A program made the position numbers and the translations under genes. Positions 20,150 to 31,500 of a stretch of 64,000 nucleotides of DNA are shown piece by piece. The first letter of the stretch is position 1; every line of letters begins with the position of its first letter. The DNA is from an uncultured Erwinia sp. (lineage in GTDB: Bacteria; Pseudomonadota; Gammaproteobacteria; Enterobacterales; Enterobacteriaceae), in assembly GCA_945290265.1 (NCBI GenBank), contig CALYQW010000007.1, positions 49,472 to 113,471 on the forward strand. The letters are read 5' to 3'. A model generated the notes under the pieces. That model was not told the DNA's origin. It worked only from the letters and a program-made list of their open reading frames with translations, and did not search any database.

Positions 20150-20575
20150 CTGAGATGGGCCACTGCGTGGGGCTGGGTTTGAGTTTGGTTGGGTTGGCTT
20201 TGGGGTTTGTGTGTTTTAAAAGCCAGGTCAACTACGTTTCACCATCCCACTACGTGGGCTGGCGACAAGGGGATATCAGTCGCGATATCCCCTTGACCCC
20301 GCGCTTGCGGCGTCACGTCGCCTGCTACGCAGGTTCCCTCGGCCACGCCAGTTTCCGATGGATCGCCGTGATTCGACATCCTGTCTCAACACGCCTTTCG
20401 CCGCCGTCCTGGCGGCTCTTCCTGGAAATCGTCATCGCCTCGGCTTCGTTCCTGATGCCGCCCAAAGGTCAACTACCAGGTCAGGGTCAACTACCAGGTC
20501 AGGGTCAACGGCCAGGTCAAGGTCAACGGCCAGGGTCAAAACCATTCAGGGTTCTGTTACTTTTTTAGCTGACTT
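20150..20575. repeat. Complex repeat block between galP and sprT
   Basis: About 430 bp of structured, apparently non-coding DNA. In order: a G/T-rich stretch (20163-20216), the motif GGTCAACTAC (20225-20234), a CCCAC/GTGGG inverted repeat, an 11-bp perfect hairpin AAGGGGATATC/GATATCCCCTT (20267-20294), a GC-rich middle and four 18-bp tandem units (20467-20538). The tandem units begin with the same GGTCAAC as the left end, so the block is bracketed by related motifs. Frames through it encode low-complexity GQLPGQ-type repeats and are not believed. It looks like a genome-specific intergenic repeat family. Confidence 0.65.
20467..20538 (+). repeat. Four tandem 18-bp units
   Basis: The units start at 20467, 20485, 20503 and 20521. 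The first two are identical (GGTCAACTACCAGGTCAG); the last two carry GG in place of TA (GGTCAACGGCCAGGTCAA type). The pairwise pattern suggests duplication of variant pairs. Confidence 0.9.
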
Positions 20576-20609
20576 GCGTTGCCCGTCCACAGCCCTTATG
20601 CTCTGGCGC

Positions 20610-21131
20610 ATGAAATCCCCACGCGTCCCCATTGCCCTGCAGCAGGCCGTTATGCAACGGCTGCGCGAAAAGCTACAGCAGGCAAATCAACGTTTACAGC
20701 GTCACTATCCGCAACCCACCCTTTCGTGGCAACAGCGCGGTACTACCGCAGGCTCGGCCTGGCTGCAACGCTGGGAAATTCGCCTTAATCCTGTGCTGTT
20801 AATGGAAAACCGCCAGGCCTTTGTTGATGAAGTGGTGCCCCACGAGCTGGCGCATCTGCTGGTCTGGAAATATTTTGGCCGGGTGGCTCCTCACGGCAAA
20901 GAGTGGAAGTGGATGATGGAGCATGTGCTGGAAGTACCCGCCGGACGTACCCACCGTTTTGACGTCGCCGCCGTGCAGGGGCGGCAGTTTCCCTACGCCT
21001 GCCGCTGTCAGCAGCATCAGCTCAGCGTGCGCCGCCATAACCGGGTGCTGCGCGGTGAGAGTGAATACCGCTGTCGCAACTGCGGCGAATTATTGCACTC
21101 CGGCGAATTCAGCTCAGCTGAAAACGGATAA
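20610..21131 (+). CDS. sprT: SprT-family zinc metalloprotease-like protein
   Basis: Member of the SprT/Spartan-like family; the bacterial role is poorly defined. The zinc-protease motif VPHELAHLL (HExxH) and a C-terminal CxC...CxxC zinc ribbon (CRCQQHQ, then CRNCGE) are both present. The start is placed at [14 protein letters not shown] by alignment with E. coli SprT; an ATG four codons earlier is possible, and neither has a good ribosome site. The C-terminus is slightly longer than in E. coli (173 against 165 residues). First gene of the sprT-endA-rsmE-gshB block. Confidence 0.93.
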   Translation: MKSPRVPIALQQAVMQRLREKLQQANQRLQRHYPQPTLSWQQRGTTAGSAWLQRWEIRLNPVLLMENRQAFVDEVVPHELAHLLVWKYFGRVAPHGKEWKWMMEHVLEVPAGRTHRFDVAAVQGRQFPYACRCQQHQLSVRRHNRVLRGESEYRCRNCGELLHSGEFSSAENG

Positions 21132-21230
21132 AAAACGCAGTCAATGGGATAATAAACGACTTATTGTCATGCCGTTATTCGTTATTCCTTTGACATCTGT
21201 TAATCTCCGCAGCCTTGCTATGGGTTACAG

Positions 21231-21956
21231 ATGTACCGGAATATGCTGCACAAAATTTTGCCCCTCCTGGCCTGCTCTTTCGTTTTACTGCTCTCTGCTT
21301 CCGCTGCTGCCCGCAGTCATGACTATCAACTGAATAATTTTTCACAGGCTAAAATCCAGGCCGCCCGTATCCACGCGGATGCTCCCGGCACCTTTTACTG
21401 CGGCTGCCAGATTATCTGGATGGGTAAACAAGGCATTGTTGATCTCAGCTCCTGCGGCTTCCAGGTGCGTAAAAATGCGCAGCGCGCCAGTCGGGTTGAA
21501 TGGGAACACGTCGTTCCCGCCTGGACATTCGGCCATCAGCGCCAGTGCTGGCAGCAGGGTGGCAGAAAAAAGTGTGCTAAAGATCCACAATACCGCCGCA
21601 TCGAAAGCGATCTGCATAACCTGCAGCCGGCGATTGGTGAAGTGAATGGCGACCGCGCTAATTTTATGTACAGCCAGTGGAATGGGGGCGCGGGCCAGTA
21701 CGGGCAGTGTGCGATGAAAGTGGATTTTAAACATAAGCAGGCCGAGCCGCCAGCTGCGGCGCGCGGCGCCATTGCCCGCACCTGGTTCTATATGCGCGAC
21801 AGCTATCAGCTGGCGATGTCACGCCAGCAAACCCAGCTAATGACCGTCTGGGATAAGCAGTATCCGGTCAGCGCGTGGGAATGTGAACGTGACCGGCGCA
21901 TTGCCCGGGTACAGGGAAATCACAATCCTTATGTTCAGCAGGCTTGCCAGCGCTAA
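21231..21956 (+). CDS. endA: Periplasmic endonuclease I
   Basis: Secreted double-strand DNA endonuclease of the periplasm. The 241 residues start with a signal peptide (hydrophobic [16 protein letters not shown]), then the endonuclease I domain with the catalytic histidine region [28 protein letters not shown] and a C-terminal [10 protein letters not shown]. Multiple cysteines suit the periplasm. The MYR start matches E. coli EndA; an ATG four codons later is an alternative. Confidence 0.96.
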   Translation: MYRNMLHKILPLLACSFVLLLSASAAARSHDYQLNNFSQAKIQAARIHADAPGTFYCGCQIIWMGKQGIVDLSSCGFQVRKNAQRASRVEWEHVVPAWTFGHQRQCWQQGGRKKCAKDPQYRRIESDLHNLQPAIGEVNGDRANFMYSQWNGGAGQYGQCAMKVDFKHKQAEPPAAARGAIARTWFYMRDSYQLAMSRQQTQLMTVWDKQYPVSAWECERDRRIARVQGNHNPYVQQACQR

Positions 21957-22007
21957 AATCACTGGCCTACACTGCAGGTCACAGACGGTAACTTTGACAG
22001 GATTTCC

Positions 22008-22739
22008 ATGCGTATACCCCGCATTTATCACCCCGCTGCATTGCAACCCGACAGCGATATTGCCCTCAGCGAGGAGGCTGCCGGCCATGTGGGCCGCGTG
22101 CTGCGTATGGCTCCCGGTCAGATGCTGGAACTGTTTGACGGCACTGACCAGACGTTCAGCGCTGAAATTATTCAGGCCGACAAAAAACAGGTACGGGTTA
22201 AGATTGGTGCTGCCACGCACGACAGCCGTGAGTCTCCGCTGTTTCTGCACCTCGGCCAGGTGATGTCACGCGGCGAGAAAATGGAGTTCACGGTGCAGAA
22301 AGCCGTCGAACTGGGGGTCAATGTGATTACCCCGCTGTTCTCTGAACGCTGCGGCGTCAAACTGGATGGCGAACGGCTGGCAAAAAAAATTCAGCAGTGG
22401 CAGAAGATTGCGGTTGCCGCCTGCGAACAGTGTGGACGTAACCGACTGCCGGAGATCCGTCCGGCGATGACGCTGGATGCCTGGTGCGCCGAAGCAGACA
22501 GTGGCCTAAAGCTGAATCTGCACCCACGCGCAACGCATAGCATTACCACGCTACCGTCCAACCCGGAACGTGTGCGACTGTTGATTGGGCCGGAAGGCGG
22601 TCTTTCGGCGGATGAAATCGCCATGACCTCAAAGCATGAATTTACCGATATTCTGTTAGGGCCACGGGTACTGCGTACCGAAACCACTGCCCTGACGGCA
22701 ATCACCGCGCTGCAGGTACGCTTCGGCGACCTGGGCTAA
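22008..22739 (+). CDS. rsmE: 16S rRNA (uracil-1498-N3)-methyltransferase
   Basis: SPOUT-class methyltransferase that methylates U1498 of 16S rRNA. The 243 residues match E. coli RsmE. An N-terminal PUA-like part ([12 protein letters not shown]) precedes the knotted SAM-binding domain with [13 protein letters not shown] and the C-terminal [16 protein letters not shown], both diagnostic of the family. It lies 51 bp after endA and 27 bp before gshB. Confidence 0.97.
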   Translation: MRIPRIYHPAALQPDSDIALSEEAAGHVGRVLRMAPGQMLELFDGTDQTFSAEIIQADKKQVRVKIGAATHDSRESPLFLHLGQVMSRGEKMEFTVQKAVELGVNVITPLFSERCGVKLDGERLAKKIQQWQKIAVAACEQCGRNRLPEIRPAMTLDAWCAEADSGLKLNLHPRATHSITTLPSNPERVRLLIGPEGGLSADEIAMTSKHEFTDILLGPRVLRTETTALTAITALQVRFGDLG

Positions 22740-22766
22740 CCCACTTCAGAACGTTGCGGAGAGAAT

Positions 22767-23711
22767 ATGATTAAGCTGGGCATTGTGATGGACCCAATCA
22801 GCGCCATCAATATTAAAAAAGACAGCAGTTTTGCCATGTTGATGGAAGCACAGTTGCGTGGCTATCAACTGCATTATATAGAGATGAACGATCTCTATCT
22901 GCAGGCTGGAGAAGGCCGTGCGCGTACCCGTCTGCTGAAAGTCGCGCGCAACAGCGACAGCTGGTACGAGTTTAACGGCGAGCAGGATATCGCCCTGTCC
23001 GAACTGGATGTGGTGCTGATGCGTAAGGATCCGCCGTTTGATACCGAGTTTATTTACGCCACCTATATTCTGGAACGCGCCGAAGAGCAGGGCACCCTGA
23101 TCGTTAATAAACCGCAGAGCCTGCGCGACTGTAACGAAAAGCTGTTTACCGCCTGGTTTGCCGAACTGACTCCGGACACCCTGGTCACCCGCGACACCAA
23201 CCGCATTCGCACCTTCTGGCAGCAGCATGGCGATATTATCCTTAAGCCGCTGGATGGCATGGGTGGCGCGTCCATCTTCCGCGTGAAGCAGGATGACCCC
23301 AATCTGTCGGTGATTGTGGAAACCCTGACCGCACACGGCAGCCAGTACTGCATGGCGCAGAACTACCTGCCGGCAATAAAAGACGGTGATAAGCGCGTGC
23401 TGGTGGTTGACGGTGAGCCGGTGCCTTACTGCCTGGCGCGTATCCCTAAATCCGGTGAAACCCGCGGTAATCTGGCCGCCGGTGGCCGTGGCGAAGCCCG
23501 CCCGCTATCCGAAAGCGACTGGGCTATCGCCCGCAAAGTGGCCCCGATCCTGAAACAGAAGGGCCTGATTTTTGTTGGTCTGGATATTATTGGCGATCGC
23601 CTGACGGAAATTAATGTCACCAGCCCCACCTGCATCCGGGAAATCGAAGCGGCCTTCCCGATTTCGATTACCGGTATGCTGATGGATGCAATTGAAAAAC
23701 GGCTGGGATAA
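22767..23711 (+). CDS. gshB: Glutathione synthetase
   Basis: ATP-grasp ligase joining glycine to gamma-glutamylcysteine, the last step of glutathione synthesis. The 314 residues compare with 316 in E. coli. Visible are VMDPISAINIKKDSSF, the substrate segment MRKDPPFDTEF, the ATP-grasp loop KPLDGMGGASIFRV and the Mg site INVTSPTCIREIE. GGAGAG lies before the ATG; probably co-transcribed with rsmE. Confidence 0.98.
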   Translation: MIKLGIVMDPISAINIKKDSSFAMLMEAQLRGYQLHYIEMNDLYLQAGEGRARTRLLKVARNSDSWYEFNGEQDIALSELDVVLMRKDPPFDTEFIYATYILERAEEQGTLIVNKPQSLRDCNEKLFTAWFAELTPDTLVTRDTNRIRTFWQQHGDIILKPLDGMGGASIFRVKQDDPNLSVIVETLTAHGSQYCMAQNYLPAIKDGDKRVLVVDGEPVPYCLARIPKSGETRGNLAAGGRGEARPLSESDWAIARKVAPILKQKGLIFVGLDIIGDRLTEINVTSPTCIREIEAAFPISITGMLMDAIEKRLG

Positions 23712-23795
23712 GTGGCGTTGCGGAGCCACCGGCTCCGCCCCTTTTGACAGCTGCCGGCAGCGTAACGGCAGCCCTCTGACAGCAGAACAGTGAGT

Positions 23796-24362
23796 ATGAA
23801 TTTACAGCATCATTTTTTAATTGCCATGCCCGGCCTGCAGGATCCTCTGTTTAAGCGATCGGTCGTCTATATCTGTGAGCATAATGATGAAGGCGCAATG
23901 GGACTGATCGTCAATAAACCGCTGGAAAACCTGACGGTGGCCGAAATACTGAAAAAATTAAAGATCACCCCACCAGCGGCGGATGATATGGCGGTAAAAC
24001 TGGATAAACCGGTATTCTGCGGCGGACCACTGGCAGAGGATCGCGGCTTTATTCTGCACTCTGCACAACAGATGTTTGCCTCCAGCATCCGGGTATCGGA
24101 TAACACCGCGCTGACCACCTCACGCGATGTGCTGGAAACCCTGGGCACCAGTGAACAACCGCCACAGGTGATGGTGGCGCTGGGCTACTGTGCCTGGGAA
24201 AAAGGTCAGCTTGAGGGCGAATTGCTGGAAAATGCCTGGCTCACGACCCCGGCCAACAGCGTTATTCTGTTTCAGACCCCCATTTCAGAACGCTGGCGCG
24301 AAGCGGCGAAAAGTCTGGGGGTAGATATTCATAATATCGCGTCTGAAGCGGGGCACGCCTGA
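23796..24362 (+). CDS. yqgE: YqgE/AlgH-family protein
   Basis: UPF0301/DUF179 protein of unknown biochemical role; the Pseudomonas homologue AlgH was linked to alginate regulation. The 188 residues open with [19 protein letters not shown], the family hallmark, and contain [12 protein letters not shown] and [19 protein letters not shown] two codons upstream is in frame, but the ATG matches E. coli. Its stop overlaps the ruvX start by one base (TGATG), so the two are translationally coupled. Confidence 0.95.
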   Translation: MNLQHHFLIAMPGLQDPLFKRSVVYICEHNDEGAMGLIVNKPLENLTVAEILKKLKITPPAADDMAVKLDKPVFCGGPLAEDRGFILHSAQQMFASSIRVSDNTALTTSRDVLETLGTSEQPPQVMVALGYCAWEKGQLEGELLENAWLTTPANSVILFQTPISERWREAAKSLGVDIHNIASEAGHA

Positions 24363-24784
24363 TGAGTAATATGACGATGTTATCCTTTGATTTTGGTACC
24401 AAAAGTATTGGCGTTGCGGTGGGTCAGCAGCTTACCGCCAGCGCCCGGCCGCTGGCCGCGCTGAAGGCGAAGGATGGCGTACCCGACTGGGATCAGATTG
24501 GCGCGTTGCTGAAAGAGTGGCAGCCAGAGAAGGTGGTGGTCGGTCTGCCGCTGAATATGGATGGCAGCGAGCAGCCGCTGACCGCACGGGCACGTAAATT
24601 CGCCAGCCGGCTGCACGGACGATTCGGGGTGCAGGTTGAGTTACACGATGAACGACTGAGCACCGTTGAAGCCCGTGCCGAACTGTTTGAGCGCGGCGGC
24701 TTTCGCGCCCTGAGCAAAAGCAACGTCGATTCGCTGTCAGCGGTGATTATTTTAGAAAGCTGGTTTGAAAACAGTTATTCCTGA
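24362..24784 (+). CDS. ruvX: Holliday junction resolvase-like protein RuvX (YqgF)
   Basis: RNase H-fold nuclease implicated in pre-16S rRNA 5' processing. The 140 residues compare with 138 in E. coli. Catalytic-site motifs are visible: [13 protein letters not shown] with the first aspartate at residue 10, [11 protein letters not shown], and [10 protein letters not shown]. In E. coli the next gene is yggR; here the biosynthetic cluster begins 46 bp after this stop codon, in convergent orientation, so this is the left boundary of the insertion. Confidence 0.96.
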   Translation: MSNMTMLSFDFGTKSIGVAVGQQLTASARPLAALKAKDGVPDWDQIGALLKEWQPEKVVVGLPLNMDGSEQPLTARARKFASRLHGRFGVQVELHDERLSTVEARAELFERGGFRALSKSNVDSLSAVIILESWFENSYS

Positions 24785-24830
24785 AAGCAACCGGCTTGTC
24801 TGTCCACCAGGAAATTTTAAGCGCGGCCGG

Positions 24831-25571
24831 TTACCTTTCCTGATAACGCTGCAATATTTGTAACAGTGCGTCTGCGACATCTTTCTGATTCTGCTGAATA
24901 AAAAAATGTCCGCCATCAAACAGCTGCACCTCCGCCGGTTCAGTAAAAAGTGCCTGCCACTGTGGCAATTCGGCTGGCGGCACATCCGCATCCTGTCGCC
25001 CGCTAAACACCGTGACGGGCAGTGGTAAGGGGGGGATCTCGCCCGGACGATACTCCTCCACCAGGCGAAAATCGGCGCGCAGGGCTGGCAGAACCAGCGC
25101 CATCAGCTCCTGATGGGCCAGCACTTCCGGCGGCGTGCCGCCGTAGTCCTGCAAACGGCGGATAAACGCCTCGTCGGAGAGCGGCGACAGTGGCGGAACG
25201 GTGCGCGTCAGTTGCAGTGGCCGACAGCCCGAGGCAATAAAATGCAATGGCAAACGCTGATCGTGCGCCCTGAGCGCCAGCATTAATTCCACGGCTAAGC
25301 GGCAGCCAAGACTGTGGCCAAACAGTAGCCAGGGTTTATCCAGCGGCAGATGCTGGCGCAGCGCCTCCACCACCTGATCCATACGCTGCAACGGGGCTTC
25401 GCGCAGGCGCGACCCGCGTCCGGGCAGTTGCGCTGCGCAGAGTTCCACCCATGACGGCAGACCGCTGACAAAGGGCTGATAGTGGCTGGCACTGCCCCCG
25501 GCAAACGGCAGGCAGATCAGACGTAATTCGGCCACCGGACGTGGCCGAAATGTGTGAAACCAGAGTGACAT
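24831..25571 (-). CDS. Type II thioesterase of the NRPS/PKS cluster
   Basis: Stand-alone alpha/beta-hydrolase of the RifR/GrsT type that clears misprimed carrier domains or trims stalled intermediates. The 246 residues contain LICLPFAGGSASHY, LPGRGSR, the nucleophile motif GHSLG (serine about residue 87), the acid-region DADVP and GGHFF with the catalytic histidine. The start MSLWFHTF is preceded by GAGGA; the frame runs 22 codons further upstream into the NRPS. It lies 13 bp after the large NRPS and is the last gene of the array. Direct product release is less likely, because a terminal TE domain exists in the other NRPS. Confidence 0.93.
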   Translation of the reverse strand: MSLWFHTFRPRPVAELRLICLPFAGGSASHYQPFVSGLPSWVELCAAQLPGRGSRLREAPLQRMDQVVEALRQHLPLDKPWLLFGHSLGCRLAVELMLALRAHDQRLPLHFIASGCRPLQLTRTVPPLSPLSDEAFIRRLQDYGGTPPEVLAHQELMALVLPALRADFRLVEEYRPGEIPPLPLPVTVFSGRQDADVPPAELPQWQALFTEPAEVQLFDGGHFFIQQNQKDVADALLQILQRYQER

Positions 25572-25584
25572 ACAGTTCCTCTTA

Positions 25585-28500
25585 TTAACGACGTCTGCGC
25601 CGCAGCAATGCCTCACGGCGCTTGCTGATACGCGCATCAGCCTCGGCCATCAGATCCTGTTGTGGTGCCTGGTCACCCAGCCACGCGGCGAAAGCAGCAA
25701 TGGTGGGATACTGAAATAAAGCCACCACCGGAATATCGCACTGTAACGCCAGCTGAAGCTGATTTTTGACCTGCAACAGCAGCAGCGAATGACCGCCGAT
25801 ATCAAAGAAATTATCGCTGGTACCGGGCGTTTCCCCCTGCAGCACGCTGGCCCATACCGCCGCCACCTGCCGCTCCAGTTCAGTGGATGGCGCAATATAG
25901 CCCTGTTTACGTTGCGCCAGCATCGCCGTAGCGGGATCCGGCAACTGACGGCGATCCAGCTTACCGTTTGGCGTCATTGGTAGCCGCTCAATGGCAATCC
26001 AGGCTGCGGGCTGCATATAGCCCGGTAACCGGGCCTGCAAATGCTGGCGCAGCTCCTCGGGTTCCGCTGCGGGGTATGCGGAAACGTAATAGGCGGCGAT
26101 GCGTTTTTCATTCTGCGCATCACTGAATACCGTTACCGCCGCCGCCTGAACCGCCGGATGACTGAGCAGTACCGCACTGATTTCTCCCGGTTCTACCCGC
26201 ATACCGCGAATTTTCACCTGATCATCGCGCCGTCCGATCAGACACACCACGCCATCATGGCGCACCTGTCCGATATCACCGGTAAAATACAGCAGGTCAT
26301 CCGCCTGACCGCTAAAGGCGTTAACGATAAACGCCGGTGCCTGTCGCCCGCCCTGTAAGTAACCCAGCGACGGAAAGCGGGTACGGATAACGATCTCTCC
26401 CGGCTCACCGATACCGCACTGCTGAAGCTGCGCATTCAGCACCAGCACCTGGCTGGCACTGATAGCCTGCCCCACCGGTAACGCCTGCGGCAAACGTGCC
26501 GCTACCGGTACGCGATAGCAACATTTCGCCAGCGTGGTTTCCGTCGGACCATACAGATTGACCACCTCCGCCTGCGCGCTGACCTGGCTGCGCCACTGGC
26601 GTACCAGATCTGATGGCAGCAACTCTCCGGCAAAAAACAGCCGCTGCAGATCCGGCAACGCAGTCACCTGTTCCGCCGCTAACAGCCAGGATTTCGCAAT
26701 GGTCGGCACGGTATGAAAGCTGGTGATACGCTGCTGCCTGAACCACGGGAACAGCGTTGCTGCCGACAGATCCTCCTCCGACGGCGGCAGGCAGAGCGTT
26801 GCACCACTGATAAGCGGCGTCAGAATATCGCGCAGTACCACATCGAAACTGAGCGCAGTTAATTGCGCACAGCGATCTTCTGTCCCGATGGCAAAGGTAT
26901 CGCGCTGCCATTGTAAGAAATGCGCCAGCGCCTGCTGTTGACCAATGATCCCCTTTGGCCTGCCGGTGGTGCCGGAGGTAAAGAACAGGTAACAGGCCGC
27001 CTGCGGATCCACCGTCGGTGCAACAACCTCAGCCTGCTGCACGGCCCAGGCATCAATGTGAGTAACCTGACGCCAGCGCGGATCGGCGCAGATATCATCG
27101 TCGCGGTTTCCCCCAGGCATCGTCACGCACAGCAACTGCTGCGGCTGAGCCTCATCGAGCATCGCCTGACGGCGCGCCAGTGAAAGATTTTTATCCAGCA
27201 GCAGCATCACCCCGCCCGTCTGCATCACCGCTAACATCGCCGCAATCAGACCAAAACTGCGCGGCCCGTGGATAGCAATCACCTCACCGGGCCGGATCGC
27301 CGATGCGCGCAGTTGGGCGGCATAACTGGCGGCGGTTTCCGCCAGCGCCTGGTAGTGCCACTGACGCCCAGCCTGCTCAATCGCCGTCCGTGCCGCCACG
27401 CGCTGTGCCGTGTCGGCAAACAGCGCCGGAACGCTGGTTACCTGCGCACCAGAGAGCGACACCCGTGGATCGGGCAATATCTGGCGCGCGACAGGGGTCA
27501 GCAGCGAGTAATCCTGCAGCGGACGCGTCACGTCATCGGCAATCTGCTCCAGCAGCACCATAAATTGCTGCGCCAGCGCCTGAATCTGTCCGTGCCCATA
27601 GCGCGCCTGTGGCCAGACCCACTCCAGCACCAGCTCACCCTCACGCTCCTGTGCATACAGGGTCAGGGCAAATTTCGCCTGCGGTTGCGTCAGCCTGCAC
27701 TCGCGAACCGTGATGCCATCAAGTTGCTTATCGCCCTGTGGGGCGTTGAGCATATTGAGCATCACGTCAAAAACCGGATTATGATTCAGGCGGCGCTCCG
27801 GGCGCAGCAGTTCGGTCAGCCGCTCAAACGGCATTTCCTGATGCTCCCAGGCATCCAGACAAACCTGGCGCACCTGCGCCAGCAGCGTGATAAATGTCGG
27901 ATTACCGGTCAGATCCATGCGCAACGGCAGTGGATTAATAAAGCAGCCCAGCAGCGGCTCGGTTTCCGGCAGGGTGCGCCCGGCAACCGGGGCACCGATA
28001 ATCAGATCCTCCTGGGTCGTCACGCGATTCAGCAATAATCCAAAGGCGCTCAACAGCAGCATAAACAGGCTGACCTGCTGCTGCTGGCAGCAGTGAGACA
28101 GGCGCGCCAGGGTGGCGGCATCTAACGTCAGAATGAGGCTGTCGCCCTGGGTCCCGGCTTGTTCATCCTCGGGGAAATCGGCAGGCAATTGCAACAGGGG
28201 CAGATCTCCCTGCAACTGTTGCAGCCAGTACCGTTCCAGCTGCTGCATCCGCTCACCGCTAAGCTGCTCACGCTGCCAGGCCGCATAATCACTGTAATCC
28301 ACCGCCAGCGCGGGCAGCGTGGTCGGGCTGGCAGACTGCAGCTGGCGGTAATGCTGCACCAGCTCATCAATCATCACGCCCACCGACCAGCCGTCAGCAA
28401 TAATATGATGCAGGGTCAGCAGCAGCAGATACTGCCGCTCTGCACAGTGCAGCAGACTGACGCGCAGCAGCGCATCCTGTTCGAGGCGGAAAGGACGCTG

Positions 28501-31500
28501 CGCCGAAGCTTCTGCCAGCGCCGTAATGCGCGCCTGACGCCCGGCTGCATCCAGTGCCCGCAGATCGTGGTAATCGACAGGCTGTGGCTCGAACGGAAGG
28601 ACAGTCGGTGCGCCATCTTCATCGCGGAACCGGCTACGCAATACCGCATGACGCTGGCGCAGCTGGTCAAACGCCTGCTGCAGTGTCGCGATCGACAGCT
28701 CACCTTCCAGTTGCAATGCGCTGAACAGGTTATAGGCGCTGCTGTCCGGCATCAGTTGCTGCATAAACCAGATTTTCTGTTGCGCGAAGGACAGCACCCG
28801 CTCGGCGCTGTCTGGCTGCGGTGGAATGGTCAGGGTCGGGGCATTCAGCGGTGCACACTCCCCCAGCACGACAGCCAGCTCCGCCACTGTCGGGTGTTCA
28901 AACAGCGTATGCAGCGTTAAGTCCGGCGCAAAGCGGCGGCGCAGACGCGCCACAACCTGGGTTGCCGACAGCGAATGACCGCCAAGGGCAAAAAAGTTGT
29001 CTTCTACGCCGATCTGACTGATACCCAGCACACCGGCAAATATCGCCGCAATCTCCGCTTCCACCGGGGTGCGCGCTGCAACCGTCTCAGTGGCGGTTAC
29101 CGCCGCAACTGGTAGCGCCAGCAGCGCTTTTTTGTCGATTTTGCCATTCGGCGTTAGCGGCAGCGCCGTAAGCAGCTGAATATGGGCGGGCACCATCCAG
29201 CCGGGTAGCGCAGCCAGCAGATGCTGGCGCAAATGGGCGGGGGTCAGCGCGGGATCGTTCGCCACCACAAAGGCCGCCAGCGATGGCGTTTCGCCCTCGC
29301 GCGCCAGTACCGTCGCCGCAGCAACCTGCTGGTGTTGCAGCAGATGCTGACCGATCTCCCCCAGTTCGATGCGGAAGCCGCGAATTTTAATCTGGTCGTC
29401 CAGCCTGCCGAGATAGGTGATACGGCCATCACCCTGCCATTGCGCTAAATCCCCGGTGCGGTAGAGCCGCGCCTGCGGATCGTCGCTGAACGGGTCGGTA
29501 ATAAACTTTTCACGGGTTAACTCCGCGCGCCCCAGATAGCCCAACCCCACCCCCGCGCCGCCAATCCATAGCTCACCGGGCGTACCTGCCGGGCAGAGCG
29601 CAAGATGGCTGTTAAGAACGTATAGACGGGTATTGCTGACGGGGCGTCCAATGGGGGGATTTTCCTCGTCGGCGGTCACGCGATGCCAGGACACCACATC
29701 GGTACATTCGGTGGGGCCGTAGGAGTTAATCAGCACGCAACCGCTGTGCTTCAGCCACGGCCGCAGCGTATGCATCGCGATGCTTTCTCCCCCGAGCCAC
29801 AGCTGTTGCAGGCTGGTGAGCTGCGGCCACAGGTCGCGCTCCGCCACCAGCGGATAAAAGGCACTTGGCGCACAGTTAATGCGCGTCACCTGATGCTGCG
29901 CAATTTCGCCGGCAATCTGCGCGGCATCGTACTGCGCATTTGCCGGGAGCACCACACAGCCCCCCTGCAACAGCGGTGACCAGAGGTTCTTTTGCGTCAG
30001 ATCAAACGAGAGAGAACTGATGATTAACGGGCGATCGGCTTCCCCGGCCTGTAGCTCGCCCAGATACCAGTGCAGCAGGTTATTCACCCCGTGATGCGTC
30101 ACCTGCGCCGCTTTCGGACGGCCGGTTGAACCGGAGGTATAAATCACATACAGCAAATGTTCTGTTGCCGGAATGGCGGCAAAGGTGGGTGGCGTCGGCG
30201 GATACGCGGTTAGCGCCTGGCGCAACGCGGGATCGTCGAGCGTCAGGGTATTCACTTCAGCCGGGACGCTGTCATAAAGCGCTGCTGCCACCGCGCTGTG
30301 GGTTAGCAGCAGGCTAACGCCGCTGTCTTCCAGCATAAAGCGTATCCGCTCTGCCGGATAATCCGGGTCAATCGGCACATAGGCCGCACCGGTCATCACA
30401 ATCGCCAGCAGGCCGGTCAGCACTTCGCCACAGCGTGGCATCGCCAGCCCCACCAGCGTATTGGAGCCTGCGCCCCGGGCCTGCAACGCATGGGCTAACT
30501 GGCTCGCCTGCTGACACAGTTGCGCATAACTCAGTTGCCGATCGCCCCACTGCACGGCAACGCGCTGCGGCGTTAATGCCGCCTGACGCAGGATCTGCTG
30601 CGGCAACAGCGCCTCCTGCGGCCAGTGATGAGGGGCCGGGTTGGCGCACTGCAGCAGTTGCTGCTGCTGTCCGGCATCCATCATCGCCAGCGCACCAACC
30701 GCCGCATCCGGCTGGCGCAGCAGGCTGTTGACCAGTTCGCTGAACCGCTGCGCCAGTTGGGCAATATAACCGGCATCGAATAACGCCGCGTTGTAGTCAA
30801 ACTGGCAGCGTAATTCGTCCTGCTGCTCCACCACATTCAGCAGCAGCTCAAACCGTGCAGGCGTGAGTGGATGCGGCAGCCTGGTAAACTGACATTCCCC
30901 GACAGGCGCGGGTTGTAGCAAATCGTTATCCATGCTGAACATAATTTGGAATAGCGGCGCGTGGCGCGTACTGCGCTCAGGATTTAACGCTTCCACCAGT
31001 TGCTCAAACGGCACGTCCTGGCGCATTTGTGCATCAATATTGACCGCTTTCACCTGGCACAAAAAATCGCGGAAGCTGAGGTCAGGATCGTACGCCACAC
31101 GCAGTACCAGGCTGTTAACAAAAAAACCGACCAGCGGTGCCAGTGACGCGTGGGAGCGGTTCGCCACCGGTACGCCAGTGACGATGTCCTGACTGCTGCC
31201 GTGCCGGGCCAGCAGCAGGGAGAAGGCGGCGTGCAGCAGCATAAACAGCGTGGCGTTTTCATCTGCTGCCAGCTGGCGTAATGCCTGCGTGCTCTGCGCC
31301 GTCAGCGAGAAACAGTAACGTTCACCGCTGCCGCTCTGCTGTAACGGACGCGGGTGGCTGAGCGGCAGACTGTGTACTAACGGCAGTCCCGCCAGCTGTT
31401 CCTGCCACCAGCTAAGCTGGGTGTGATAAGCGGGACGCTGCACCCATTCACGCTGCCAGTGCGCGTAATCGGCATAGTTCACCGGCAGCGCAGGCAGTGA

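Noticed and set aside
20155-20568. 137-codon ORF with GQLPGQ-type repeats between galP and sprT
   Set aside because: The repeats come from the 18-bp DNA tandem array, which stays in frame by its length; no ribosome site or domain.
20358-20609. 84-codon N-terminal extension of sprT
   Set aside because: The extension translates the intergenic repeats and has no family similarity; the true start is at about 20598-20610.
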